A stretch of 64,000 nucleotides of DNA from Varanus komodoensis (GCF_004798865.1 NW_025335468.1:6573116-6637115), one strand, 5' to 3'; shown: positions 1 to 10,330, numbered from the stretch's first letter. A program made the numbers and translations. Notes: a model not told the origin generated them from the letters alone.

Positions 1-1084
1 CTTCTGGGGTCACGTTCTTTTAGGTACAATAGAGGTAGAACCTTTTACTTTGCCTCTACACAAGCAATGACAGGAGGGCTGCACAGATAGCCACTGACCT
101 ATAATAGCTGCTAGTTATTTAATAACTCTAATTGCTGAAGAAATGTGGTTCCTGGTGTTTCAAATACATACTTCCTCATTCTCTGGATATGCAGCACATT
201 CTCGGTAAACATAATCTGAAAAACTGATGGAGTCCCCAGCCCCAAATTACCTCAGTATAACCAACATGGTAATACCAGATGGCCTGATTAAGCCATTTCC
301 CTCACACTCTGGTCCTTGTTCCCACCTTCCCACATCAGCCAAGCCCCTGACGATTTGAGGACTGTTTCCCTGCTGTGCACCTTTCCATTGCAAGCACCAA
401 TAAGTGGAGGTGAAAGGAGCACCTGGCCCAGAGAATCCCCACCCAACGTTCAATTCCAGCATCTTGCCTTCTACAGGTGATGGTGGCCACTGCAGAGACA
501 TGTCCCATAGCGACAAGAGATCGGTTTGCCTTTAATGCACAAAGCAGCCACATGCCACAGTTGGACAATTCAGTTTTAGTCCACACACAGTACATGGTGT
601 CACATTGGCCTCTCATATATGTGGGCCTCTTCTTGGGTGCCTCATAATCTTTGGTTTTGCCACATAGCCTCATTTTGCACCACCAGCCTTATGACAAAGC
701 AGTAAAACAGAGCAGCATCATGATGTTTAATAAGTCAAGGAAAGCCTGAGTGGATGATTGTGCCTTCAAGAGACTCAGACGTTCACTGCAGTTTCTGCCC
801 CTTAAATCCCACTTGGGGTACATGCCACAGCCAGGAAGGCGTGCTTACTTGCCATTGCCTGGTGACACACGGCTGGTTGTGGAGCAACCAGTAGGGTACA
901 ACCCCCTCTCAGAAGACCTCTGGGTTCAGTTTGGTGAGAAGGATTGGCTAGGTATTCTGACCTGGTGATGCTGAGGGTGATGGGGATGGTGATGCTTCAA
1001 ATGTCAACAACAAAATGTTGAACATGGCTTAGTTTCTAATAGCCAGCCACTGCAGTTATTTTAACACAGGTGTAAAATGTGCAG
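1..1084. other. Unassigned DNA, no gene seen
   Basis: I see no recognisable gene or repeat here. The open frames on both strands are short, have no coding character and match no family I know. The last 100 bases may already be diverged LINE sequence continuous with the L2-like fragment that follows. Confidence 0.4.
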
Positions 1085-1467
1085 AGCTATCTGCCCTATT
1101 GAGCATCCTTGCTTCCACCGCTTATGCATGCTGCAGCTTCCAAACCAAGGGCAGCCCCACATTATCCTAGTCTAACCACAAGGTTACCGGTGTATGAATC
1201 ACTATACAGGGCATCACTGACACACTAACTGAGCCAGGTAATGGGCACTTGGGTCACTGAGGGCTTCCATTGACTTCGATGAATCCAGAAGCACTCTGAG
1301 CTACGCACCTGCTCTTTTATAGGGAGCACAATCCCACCCAGAACAAGCAAGCTGTTGATTCCTCGATGTATGAACCACCCACACTTAGAGACTGCCTTAC
1401 CAGGATTCAGCTTCAGTTTATTATCCTTCATCCAACTCATAACTTGTGTCCGGGAACCAGTCCAGAA

Positions 1468-1468
<1 letters not shown>

Positions 1469-1518
<50 letters not shown>
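1469..1518. repeat. (ATT)n microsatellite, about 17 units
   Basis: This is a clean ATT trinucleotide run joined directly to a LINE 3' end on its right. In minus-strand orientation it is (AAT)n at the 3' end of that element, so it is probably an expanded LINE tail. It produces false poly-isoleucine and poly-tyrosine open frames. Confidence 0.97.
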
Positions 1519-1600
1519 GACATTTTTATGCCACCCCATTCGCCGAAGCCTCGGGGCGGCTTACAACAATAAACAACATGCATGGCCTCTCACAATTCAG
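1519..1600 (-). mobile_element. LINE 3' end inserted in an older LINE
   Basis: A short 3'-terminal piece of an L2-like LINE in minus orientation. It carries the GC-rich signature GCCTCGGGGCGGCTTACAAC (1547-1566), which is shared with the 3' end at 57897-58056 and, in altered form, with the one near 59680. Its tail is the (ATT)n run to the left. It interrupts the RT region of another LINE. I could not define a target duplication, and the right border is approximate. Confidence 0.6.
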
Positions 1601-2008
1601 ATTGCAAGAAAATAGAAAAAAGGAAAAGCTGCCATTCACACAATAATTGCACCTCGCTCCAAATCTCCTAATGGCAATTCCAAATGCATCAGATAGATTT
1701 TAATATCACTGGTAAGCACAATCCATGCCGTGTGGCACCCCACAGTTCCACTGCAAAGAGGGGCCACAGCCCAGCCACATTGTGTTATTCTCTGCAACTG
1801 ATTCCATATGCAAGAGCCGAAGGCTTGTGAAGCAGTGTCCCCAGGATACCACGCTTAACAGCTTTGAAACTGAAAGAGGGTTTGCAACAATTAACAGGGA
1901 TACATTACCCCTGTCCCTCTTCCAGAGATGATCATCCAAAAGGCAAATCAGTGTGTGAATGAATGGGTGTGTTGTATGAAAATGGGAGAAAGTATGTATG
2001 GGGGGGGG

Positions 2009-4640
2009 AGGAGGGATGGCTGCAAACATTTTTTGTGGGGCCTGCCCATTAATGGCATGCAGCTCCTGAAAGGTAAATCACAGTGGAATTTGGCCCTTGG
2101 CCAAAAGATGTTCCCAAGACCTTTCTTAGACTCTCCGTCTTGCGTTTCCAATGACATCCAGTTCATTTCAGGCCCAGATTACATAGTTCTGCTGAATCAA
2201 GGGGTCAGAGCCAATTTTATTTTGTGTTCATTCTTCTAGAAAGGCCCATAATTAAGGCAGGCAACTACTCTGACCTTTAAATATTTGGGCTACAGATACA
2301 CTCCTATGGGACTTACGGGATTGCTTGTAACCTTCTGAACTCAGGAGATTAAGGGCATCCTATGCAGGACGGGAGAAGGGAGGCGATAAAGCTCACCTTT
2401 GGGCTTCCTTTGCTAAGCAGTGCAAGTAGACAGCTGATTTTGGCCAAGTGCTTTACTTTAGAGTGGAAGGGAAGTGCTGTCAGAATATGTTGTACCTCGG
2501 CAGTGCTAGCCTCTTCCTCTTCCTGCCCCTAAAAGCCCTTCCCCTGCTCTTGTGATCTCAGCTTGGTTCTTTCCACGCTGGCTGTGAAGAGGACAAGGGC
2601 AGATGCAAACAGGGGACCCCAGTTACAAGATGAAGTGATTTTCCAGCCTCGCAACTGTTAATCTGAAATGTTCTGTGGCAATTTAGCTGTTATCAGGCAG
2701 CCATAGGTTTGCTCTAATTGATATCTATACTGGATTTCAACATCCATCTTCAATGTAAGTCTGACATTTTCTCAGGATAATGCAATTATTATATTTCTGA
2801 CTCATTTTAAGTACCTAATAATTATTCCATAACAATGCAAACTGTGAACCAATTCCCTCCTCTGTGTGATGTAACTTTCTCCTGCTACTGGCACCCCTAA
2901 ATGATTAACTTGCACTAGGGTAGCTTTTTATTACCAGCTTGAATAATACACTTCCTTCTGAACATTGAGAACTGAATTCTGTTCTTAAGAGGACAATGGC
3001 TTTGTGAACCAGGGACTTAAAGAAGTTTTTAGATTGCTTTTTACAAAAGCAAACAACAGAATGCTTTCACCAAATTTAAACACTTTTAAGAGCATGTGTT
3101 TCAGTCTCCACAATTGAAATCAACAGGACCTAAATATATTTCATTCTGGCTGAACCATGTCCAGTGTTTCTAAAAGATCTGGTCTGAGATGGCATTGTTA
3201 ACCCAGGTACCTGAATTTCTGAAGAAAAGTATACTTGCTTTCTTGATTATGCAGTCTGTGTGCACGCTTTCCCACAATTTCCACTGCAGTTTGGTAGCTC
3301 CAGTATCACTTAAGCAGTGGTGTACCTACTTCAGGTTTTAGTCTGAACTTTAAAGGTGCTACCCCCAAAATCAGTTCCGCACCATGGGTAACCCCTTAAA
3401 AGATCTGCCGCCTGGAGTGGGCTCACCGCTTCGCTAACCTTGGGCCACCAGCCTTCCCTGCTAAGATCTGAGGGGAAGTATAAGGATAGCATGTTGCTTG
3501 GCCTGCTCTTATGCACCAAACCACTCTGCGTCACTCCTGCTATGCAGAGCCACCCAATCCCATTTCTTCTGCCCTCCACAGAGGATGCTTCGATGAAGCC
3601 CGGCTCGCACATAGTCTCTGCATGTGGGCAAGGCAGCTTCTGCGTGGGACCACCTCCAAGCGTCTCCACTGTTCCCACAAAGCACGGCAGGCATTTCTTC
3701 CCTAGGCCAGGTTGTCACCATGTGCAACACTGGCCCTGAGCTTGTCTGTGCAGAATACTTATTTGGGCTGTATGTTTTGTTATTCCCATGGGGAAAACAT
3801 GGTGCAGAGGTGCTTCCACATGGCAGGGCCTGCGAATGTGGGATTCCTTTCTCTCTTTGTTGCATATACCTGGGAGTTGTGCAGCACAATCTGATGCCTG
3901 CTTTCCTGAGAAGCAAAAGTCATTCTGTTCAGTTCCCACACAGTAATAGCCGTTTTTGGAATGGCTCCAGCAGAGGTCACAATTGCTATCTCTTAAGGCG
4001 ACCCCTGATGCATTGCCAAAATGGGGAAATGCAACACTGAAAAAGAAGCTACTAATGTGTATAACGTGCATATGCTAATATGTCTCCAGAGTTTGCTATC
4101 ATTTGAATAAATACACTCCTCAGCCTAGTGAGGAAGGCTGTGATCAGGCAAGCTGCATGCCTGCTCAGGCTGCTGTCCAGGTGCTCCCTGCTCTCTCTGT
4201 TCGTAGCTTTTCATCTTCACACTGAATGGGGATGGGGCAGCATTTCTAAGAGGGGATACCTTGAATGGCCCTCTCTACTGTAGCTCGCTGAGCCATCTCC
4301 ATCTCGGTGCGGGGCCTCCGCCACTCTTCTTGCATGGTGCACGGAGGCCACAGCATTCACGGCAATGTGCCCCTGTGCCTCCCATTGGCATGTTTGGGCA
4401 GCCCCTCTTATGGCAGGCCTCTCACCTGCTGCAAGGAGGACCGCTGTTTCCATGGGGAAGGCACGGTCATGCGATTTCCTTCCGGGAGGCGTGGGAGGTC
4501 TTCTCCAAATGAAGGCTCCTTCTGCGGAGGGTGGCCGGGGCATGACACTGAAGCAACGTGAGGTGCACGGGGTGGGGAACGGGAGGGCATCCTTGGCCTG
4601 CATCAACAAGATTTCTGCAAGGTTAAGTGGCAGTATCAGG
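2009..4640. other. Unassigned DNA; enhancer-like block and GC-rich stretch
   Basis: No gene was recognised. The part at 2640-2960 is AT-rich and carries homeodomain-type core motifs (see separate entry). At 3315 the phrase CAGTGGTGTACCTAC resembles the start of a squamate hAT element, but I found no matching right end. The part at about 4230-4610 is clearly more GC- and CpG-rich than its surroundings and is open in several short overlapping frames, none of which resembles a known protein. Confidence 0.4.
2640..2960. promoter_or_regulatory. Candidate conserved non-coding element
   Basis: An AT-rich, non-repetitive block with several TAAT/ATTA homeodomain cores: CTAATTGATATC near 2714, GCAATTATTATATTT near 2782, CCTAATAATTATTCC near 2813 and AAATGATTAACTTGC near 2899. 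It has no microsatellite and no transposon ends. This look is typical of vertebrate developmental enhancers, but conservation cannot be judged from one sequence. Confidence 0.25.
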
Positions 4641-4999
4641 TAGGGATACGTGGGAGATCTGTTTCAGGGTGGGGATCTGTCAGATTTCCTGGATTCAGCT
4701 CCCCTGACTCGGATCCACCTTATTTCGGCACTGGGTCTGAGTTCCCAGTAAGTGCACCCAGTGTTGTTTTGTTGCACTGTCCAGAAAGGGAGTCTGATGT
4801 GTTCTACACCATGTACAGAAGCCTTGGTTTGCACAGTCATACATGACATGGGAGAAGGCTGCCAGTCGCACAGTTTTTGTTCTGCAAGCATTCACGGAGT
4901 TTCTCTAGACTTGGCTCACTTTCTAAGACTGGACTGAGCATGAGAGGAAGTCCATGAATGCCAGATGGATGGATCCCGCTGAGCTCCATCCCAACCCTA
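4641..4999. mobile_element. hAT-type MITE, TAGGG family, copy 1
   Basis: A 359-bp non-autonomous element. It starts TAGGGATACGTGGG and ends CATCCCAACCCTA, whose reverse complement begins TAGGGTTGGG. It is flanked on both sides by the identical 8-mer GTATCAGG (4633-4640 and 5000-5007). An 8-bp target duplication with short TAGGG termini indicates the hAT superfamily. The interior shares phrases with the elements at 14207 and 22206, for example a GACTGGRCNRAGCA-like stretch near its right third. It encodes no transposase. The perfect duplication makes this the best-bounded member. Confidence 0.75.
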
Positions 5000-5093
5000 G
5001 TATCAGGTTAGATAGTAGTCCACTTCCTAGAAGTCTAATTCCTGGAGAAACAGGCAAAGCAATTAATGTTTGACCTTTTATTTATTCCCCCCA

Positions 5094-5152
5094 AAGTCTC
5101 TCTCTCATTCTCTCTCTCTCCTATTCTCTCTCTCCTCCCCCTCCTCTCCCTA
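5094..5152. repeat. CT-rich low-complexity tract
   Basis: An imperfect polypyrimidine run, mostly CTCTCT with ATTCTC interruptions and ending CCTCCCCCTCCTCTCCC. It explains the serine/leucine-rich open frames over it on both strands. Confidence 0.9.
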
Positions 5153-5554
5153 GTTAGACCTTCAAAAGAAGAAAAAAGAAGAATCTCACCCTTCAACATT
5201 GCTGCTGCCAAAGCAGCTAATAAAATATCCTTTAAAACAACACAACACTGCACTTATGCATAAATGTGGTGCTTGCTCCATTTTGTAAGACTCCTACTCA
5301 GAAAGAGCACAAAATCGAGTAAAATGGCAACTGTGCCAGCCAACTTAGAAGAAACATGTTGACCTTCATTTTGTGAGACTGTGCAAGTCACACCAGGTGG
5401 ACAAAATGTACTTCTGCTCATGTTGACCAAGTTTTAAAAAATGCTGCAGAACATCACACCTTCATAATATTTTCCCACCAGAAGGAATCCATCTTTAATC
5501 TGTTTTCTATCATCTACAGCACAAACACAACCAGCTGGCACCAGAACAGATGCT

Positions 5555-5582
5555 CACACACACACACACACACACACACACA
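5555..5582. repeat. (CA)n microsatellite, 14 units
   Basis: Pure CA dinucleotide repeat. Confidence 0.97.
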
Positions 5583-5885
5583 GGAGGAAGGCCATAAATC
5601 AATCATTCCGATTAAAAGAGTGCAAGAATGACTTTTGTGCAAAGGAGACACTTCATTCTTCTACTGCATTACCCCTACAAATCTCCAACAAATCTTTCTG
5701 AAGCAGATTTTAAAAATTACTTTGGCATGCCTTTCTTTTTCCCACACCATGTTTTATGGAAAATCTTTATGACCTTAGTTAAACATTCCCCCCTCTGCAT
5801 TGAGATGGATAGGCAAAATGGTTTAAAGATGTATAGACTTAAATTTAGAGAGGCTTTAGAGGCAAACACCAGACTGCCTTTGAAC

Positions 5886-5898
5886 GGGGGGGGGGGGG
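5886..5898. repeat. G13 homopolymer
   Basis: An uninterrupted run of 13 G. It is one of several long G or C runs in the window (6209-6220, 7887-7898, 9981-9993, 22657-22672, 23715-23728, 23805-23814), which are unusual for vertebrate DNA and prone to length errors. Confidence 0.95.
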
Positions 5899-6589
5899 TG
5901 CACCTCTGAAGCCTTGCAGTTCTGCTGTGCTTTTGCTTAATCTCTGCACCCCTGAGTCTCTGCCCCCATATAATACCCACTGCCCCCATATAACCATTTG
6001 TTAATTGCCCAGAGATCCTTGGCTATTGGACAGCATACAAATGAACTTAAATAAGTCTTGTTCAGCACTCAGTCCATTTCAATTCCCTTAACTCTGCTTT
6101 TCTGCCCTTCTCCCAACAGTTTGCATTTTGTGCCTACAGAGCATTATCTTTCCTTTCTGGGGGGAGTGTTTTTGTTTTGAAGAGAGGAAGGAGTTGCCCT
6201 GATGGATTCCCCCCCCCCCCTTGAAGTTCTTGTTCTACTGCAAATATGTAACTTAAGAGTTCCCCAAGCCTTCTGATGCCTCCTTCTTGGGGATAGAAGG
6301 TGCAGTTTTGGCTACATAAAGATCAGTCCTTGGAGAATGTACTTCCTCATCACGAATAATGTTGCTATTAACACAGACAAGAGGAATCTGAAACAAAATG
6401 TTGCAGCACTGAATACGCAGTGAGCAGGGCTCAAGCTAGGCCTTCTTCCAGGACATTTAGAGATGAGAAATCTGTCCTTTTTCAATCAGAATTTTACTCA
6501 GGTTGCACCTCCTGGACTAAAGACAGAATTGGGCATATTCTGCAGCCAAAATTCATACATTTCTGAGTTTGCAATGTGATTCATGGACC

Positions 6590-6830
6590 TAAGCACATTT
6601 GTTCAGCAGTCTGTGCACATTTGAAAAATGGACATAAACATGAATACTTTCAGAAAGCTCACACTAATATACTTTACTCATTTAAAATGTGCACTTGATG
6701 TGCACATTTGAAAAATATGCACAAAAATTTAGGTGGATCTTTGTGTTAAAAGCAAAGGAAAAAATAAATCTGATACAAATTTAAGTTGGAACAAATTTCA
6801 AGATGGAAGCCAGAGAACTTCCTGAGTTTA
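6590..6830. repeat. AT-rich dispersed repeat (TGTGCACATTT family)
   Basis: It contains repeated TGTGCACATTTGAAAAAT and ACTAATATACTTTACT phrases and ends with GGAACAAATTTCAA. The same vocabulary (TGCACATTT, CTAATATA, then CATTGCAAA...TTTGGA and CAAATTTC/CAAATTTTGA) occurs at about 10085-10330 and 44100-44320. I take these as copies of one AT-rich, probably non-autonomous DNA element. I could not define terminal repeats. Confidence 0.45.
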
Positions 6831-7328
6831 AGTTTTTCCAATTTGTAAATCCTGAAGGATACTCCAATCTATTCCCACTTCCCCTGCCACTCTTCCTTGT
6901 CCATAATCAAGACGGCATGCCTCTTGAGCATGCTCAGTCTTTGTTAGGCTGTTTTGTGGTTTCTGCCCCTTAGGGTGTCATGCATATCTCCTAACCTGCT
7001 CTTGAGCATGGATATTGCAGTTCTGGCTATATAATAAATTTAAAGAATGCTTTTGCTATTAGTAGACAACAGTGGTGATTGTGGGTGATGGTTGTGTTTG
7101 TTGTAAGTACAAGACTGGTCTTCCTGACTTTAGCAAAGGCACTGATTCCTCATTCAAGGTAGGCCAGAGCAAAGCTGAAATGACCCACTATTTTTGGAGA
7201 ACATTTTAAGTAGCTTCAAAGAACACTCTCCATTTCAATGATTTGGCTATTCATTTATGTTTCCTTCTCTTGTTTTCTGTCTCAATTGGCTTTGTTTGCT
7301 CTCAATGATGTCACAAAGCCAAATTATG

Positions 7329-7384
7329 AACATAAGAAAAGCCATACTGGATCTGACCAAAGGTCTATCTTGTCCAGTATGCTA
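7329..7384 (+). mobile_element. Squamate SINE-like fragment
   Basis: The phrase AACATAAGAAAAGCCATACTGGATC...ACCAAAGGTCTATCTTGTCCAGTATGC resembles the common reptile repeat 'aacataagaagagccctgctggatcagaccaaaggtccatctagtccagcat'. It is cut off by the BovB tail immediately to the right. A second piece of what looks like the same family lies at 39595-39770. Confidence 0.6.
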
Positions 7385-7385
7385 T

Positions 7386-7770
7386 ATTTGTTGTTGCTGT
7401 TGTTAGTTGCGAAGTTGTGTCCGACCCATCGCGACCCCATGGACAACACTCCTCCAGACCATCCTGTCCTCCACCATCCCCCAGAGTCCACCCAAGCTCA
7501 CACCAATCGTTTCAGTAACTCCATCTAGCCACCTCATCCTCTGCCGTCCCCTTCTTCTTTTGCCATCTATTGTTCCCAGCATTAGGCTCTTCTCCAGGGA
7601 GTCCTTCCTTCTCATTAGGTGCCCAAAGGTTTCATTAGGCTTCATCTTCAGTATCTGGCTTTCTAAAGAGCAGTCAAGGTTGATCTCCTCTAGGACTGAC
7701 CAGTTTGATCGCCTTGCGGTCCAAGAGACTCGCAGGAATCTCCTCCAATAGACTGGTAGCACATGATGCA
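7386..7770 (-). mobile_element. RTE-BovB LINE, 3' end with C-terminal ORF2
   Basis: The minus strand carries an open frame of about 119 codons (7403-7762). It contains LPVYWRRFLRVSWTARRSN, GHLMRRKDSLEKSLMLG, DGKRRRGRQRMRWLDGVTE and WRSVVHGVAMGRTQL. This is the characteristic C-terminus of BovB ORF2, where LMLGKIEGRRRRGRQRMRWLDGIT is the usual form. It ends next to a (GTT)n tail at 7388-7405 ((AAC)n on the minus strand), as expected for RTE elements. The element is heavily 5'-truncated, lacking endonuclease and reverse transcriptase. The intact frame suggests a fairly recent insertion. BovB is known to mobilise Sauria SINEs, one of which is present at 58 kb. Confidence 0.92.
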
Positions 7771-7829
7771 GCTAAGCAGGTCTCACTCTTGGAGAGTTCA
7801 GATTACTCTCCCTCCTTGTCCCTGGCATT

Positions 7830-7975
7830 TGGCCAATGGGGGAGACAATTATGTGCAGCTTGAAGCATAACCTGGCCCAGTCAAGTCCCCCCCCCCCCAT
7901 GTGAACAAGCTCTGTGTACAGGCAGGGGTGGGACCACAGGGTATAAAAGGGGTAGGACTCGCCCATGCAGTCCTG
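7830..7975 (+). promoter_or_regulatory. Candidate RNA polymerase II core promoter
   Basis: A CCAAT-type box (TTTGGCCAATGGGGG, 7829-7843) lies about 100 bases upstream of a strong TATA element, GGGTATAAAAGGGG (7938-7951), followed about 30 bases later by CATGCAGTCCTGTAACCCC. The spacing suits a TATA promoter starting transcription near 7970. About 180 bases on, AAAATGTAAGTAG (near 8145) looks like a 5' splice donor. No coding exon follows that I recognise. It could be a lncRNA promoter, a fossil LTR promoter or chance. A C12 run lies between the two boxes. Confidence 0.3.
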
Positions 7976-9487
7976 TAACCCCTCACATGCACTCTGTGAT
8001 TCAGGGAAGCCGTATGTTCACATAACCCTGCTGGTTTGGATAGGGATTTTTCAAAATAGTGTTGTCTGCCTTTTTCAGCTTTTCTGCTTTTATCTGTAAA
8101 GCCTGAGCCATCTGAGCAGGGGTGGGCTAAGCTGACAATTTTAAAAAATGTAAGTAGAAATAAAACAAATCTAATTCAATGACTGAACAGAGCAAACGCC
8201 ACTGTGTTCAGAAAGAACTACTCCCGAGTCGGGGTCCATCAGAGCGCAGCCTAAATCTGGAGGCTCAGAGCAAGAAATGTCTTGCAAGGATTTGCAGCCC
8301 CTTGCCTTTCAGTCAGGCAGCATACTCTGCGAGGCACAGATTCTCTTGCTGCAACTCCTTGATTGTTCATGTAGATCCTTTAAACGTCGGTTATGTTCTC
8401 TGAGTGCTTCGGGACAACCGATATTTCGCTGGCATGTTTGGTGTGGCATCTGACTGGGCTGCACAACACTTCACTCTGTTCCATGCAGGCTTGAGTGCCT
8501 GCTGCCAGTTGGGTGGCCTAAGAAAAATAGCAAGACCCAAGAGAGCACATGAGACAGTGGGCATTTGCTTTTGTTTCAGTCCACCCAGAGTCCTTCCATC
8601 ATAATAGCCGAAGACAAACCCCTTTCAGCCAGCTAGCAAGAGCCGGCCAAAGCGAGTTTTATCTGCATATCTTCTGAGGCAATCCCCTCCAAGAAGGCTG
8701 CCTCAAGCCAGTCCCTTGAGGAAGTTGTGCCCTTTGGCTTTTTCATGTTCAAAGAACAAATATTTGCCTGATAGTACGTCACATGGCCTCAATCACATGC
8801 GATCACATCCCAAGAAGCTGTTATCATGATGCTTACGCAGACTGTCTGGGTTCTACAGCTACCTTCCCTGCCAAGTGCCTACCTTTTGCCACCTGTAACG
8901 CCACCTCCGAATGAATGTTTCACTAACCAGGTACTCTGCATTGACTGCCATTTGCATGTAAATGCAAAGCACAGATAAAATTCCAGAGTCCTGGCGTAAG
9001 GAACTGCAGTTCCATGCTTTATTTCCCTCCGAAAGGTTATTCAGCTGTGTCATCAGGACCTCTGCTCTACCACGCACTGATAGAAATCTGCTTGATACCC
9101 ACTAGCTTGCATTAAATATAAAAGCTATTAGACTGTAAATATCTGCAGATACAAAAAGGTTGGTCTGATGGATGTTGCAACTGGAATGAGTAAGCAGCTA
9201 GGGGGCATATAATCATTTGATTCAAAATTAAAGTTAGAATGTGTTAAAATTAGTAAGTCATCTTTCACAGAAGTTAACCTGAGAAACATCAAGGATGTTC
9301 TTGCAGCTAATGCCCAGAAACAGATGGTTTTCCAAGTTAAATACAATATAAACAAGACCATTGACTTACTGTATGGTCTGGTGTTATCATCAAGTTCTTA
9401 ACCAGTGGGTCAATGTCCTTTCATTCATTCCTGTTGGCTTCTGAGAGTGTTTGGGAGAACAATTGTTGATTTAATGAAATCATATAT
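7976..9487. other. Unassigned DNA, no gene seen
   Basis: No recognisable gene or repeat. Several short frames (8179-8604 plus, 8859-9077 minus, 9128-9361 minus) resemble no protein I know. The composition is ordinary. Confidence 0.4.
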
Positions 9488-9802
9488 CTAGGTGGGGAAA
9501 CTTTTTCCTATGAAGGGTCACTGACCTGCAGGAAAATTCAGCTTGGACCTGCAGACAGAGATAGGTGGAGCCCATGCCCGTAGTGGGCAGAGTTTGTGGC
9601 ACTGCGAGATTGCATAGCTCTTTCTCTCTGTGTGCTATCACATCCTTTCACATACACCTATGCAAAGTAGAAGAGGAAGCAATTCCCAGATGCATGTTCC
9701 CAAGAGCAAGTGTACTGGACTGGTGGCAAGTGCAGGGCCAGAAGCGTCTGAGGGCTTCATAGACCCGAGCCAAGAGCTAGATGTGTTCCCCTTCCAGGCC
9801 TA
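9488..9802. mobile_element. hAT-type MITE, GGTGGGGAA family (probable)
   Basis: It begins GGTGGGGAAACTTTTTCCTATGAAGGGTCA and closes with CTAGATGTGTTCCCCTTCC. The reverse complement of the close (GGAAGGGGAACACA) mirrors the start. Widespread amniote hAT elements begin 'caggggtggggaacctttttggcc...gggccgc' and end 'ggttccccacccctg', and this copy follows that plan in diverged form. The ends are approximate and no target duplication was defined. Confidence 0.5.
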
Positions 9803-9980
9803 GATTGTCAGGATCCAGTGTGACTTAAGGAGTGTCTTCTCCCATAAAGGTGCCCTTTCTATTGAGATCTTTGGGCAAAATTCTACTTTGGGCTCAGACT
9901 TGAGGAATGTTGAGGTTCAGAAGAGGGCTTTCCTTGTGGTGGCACTAAGAATGGATAAATTTGTTGCTTTGGATTTCTCT

Positions 9981-9993
9981 CCCCCCCCCCCCC
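9981..9993. repeat. C13 homopolymer
   Basis: A run of 13 C inside a longer pyrimidine-rich tract (CTCTCCC...CTCTCTCTCTCTTTCTC) that extends to about 10029. Confidence 0.95.
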
Positions 9994-10084
9994 ACACTCC
10001 CTTTCTCCCTCTCCTCTCTCTCTCTTTCTCACAAACTGAAGTTCAGTTTGTAACAAACTTTGAGAATGCCTCTAGCCTTAAGTT

Positions 10085-10330
10085 CGGTTATGCCAAGTTT
10101 TGAGAATATTTTTACAGTTCTCATGAAAATGCATATGCATTTCTGTGCACATCTATCTTCATATGTTCAGCAACTTTGCCTAATATACATGGTTTACAAG
10201 CACTATTCTAATATAATGCATATTTAATCTTATGCACATTTTTGTTATGCATCTATTGATTGGGGAATGCCATTGCAAACTTTGGAGAATTTGAACAAAT
10301 TTCAAAGGAAATGTGATCTGGATGAACTCC
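10085..10330. repeat. AT-rich dispersed repeat, second copy
   Basis: It shares the order TGTGCACATCTA, CCTAATATACATGG, CTAATATAATGCATATTT, ATGCACATTTTTG, CCATTGCAAACTTTGGAGAATTTG and CAAATTTCAAAG with the copies at 6590 and 44100. It is probably a non-autonomous DNA element of moderate age. Confidence 0.5.

Larger units (their letters stand above)
1085..1990 (-). mobile_element. L2-like LINE fragment, RT region, interrupted
   Basis: This is a decayed fragment of an L2/CR1-group LINE, read on the minus strand. Around 1225-1440 the minus strand encodes NKLKLNPGKA followed by KEQVRS. This matches the 'N.LKLN.DKTE ... plplk.qVrsLGV' segment that follows the reverse transcriptase catalytic core in L2-type ORF2. 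At 1725-1960 a second piece reads LDDHLWKRDRGNVSLLIV, which resembles the LDDL..ERDRGS segment just before the 'DLSAAFDTV' RT motif. Order and orientation agree with one element split by the insert at about 1469-1600. Frames are broken in several places, so it is not functional. The family name is by remembered resemblance; the split is visible directly. Confidence 0.7.
5153..7328. other. Unassigned DNA with homopolymers
   Basis: No gene recognised. The stretch contains a (CA)n run, a G13 run and a C12 run, and at 6590-6830 an AT-rich dispersed repeat listed separately. The rest looks like ordinary unique or very old repeat DNA. Confidence 0.4.

Noticed and set aside
1225-1615. Open frames with poly-isoleucine and poly-tyrosine on both strands
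   Set aside because: They are translations of the (ATT)n microsatellite and its LINE flanks, not proteins. The underlying LINE identity is reported instead.
3315-3360. CAGTGGTGTACCTAC as a hAT left end
   Set aside because: Neither a matching right end nor an 8-bp duplication of CACTTAAG was found downstream.
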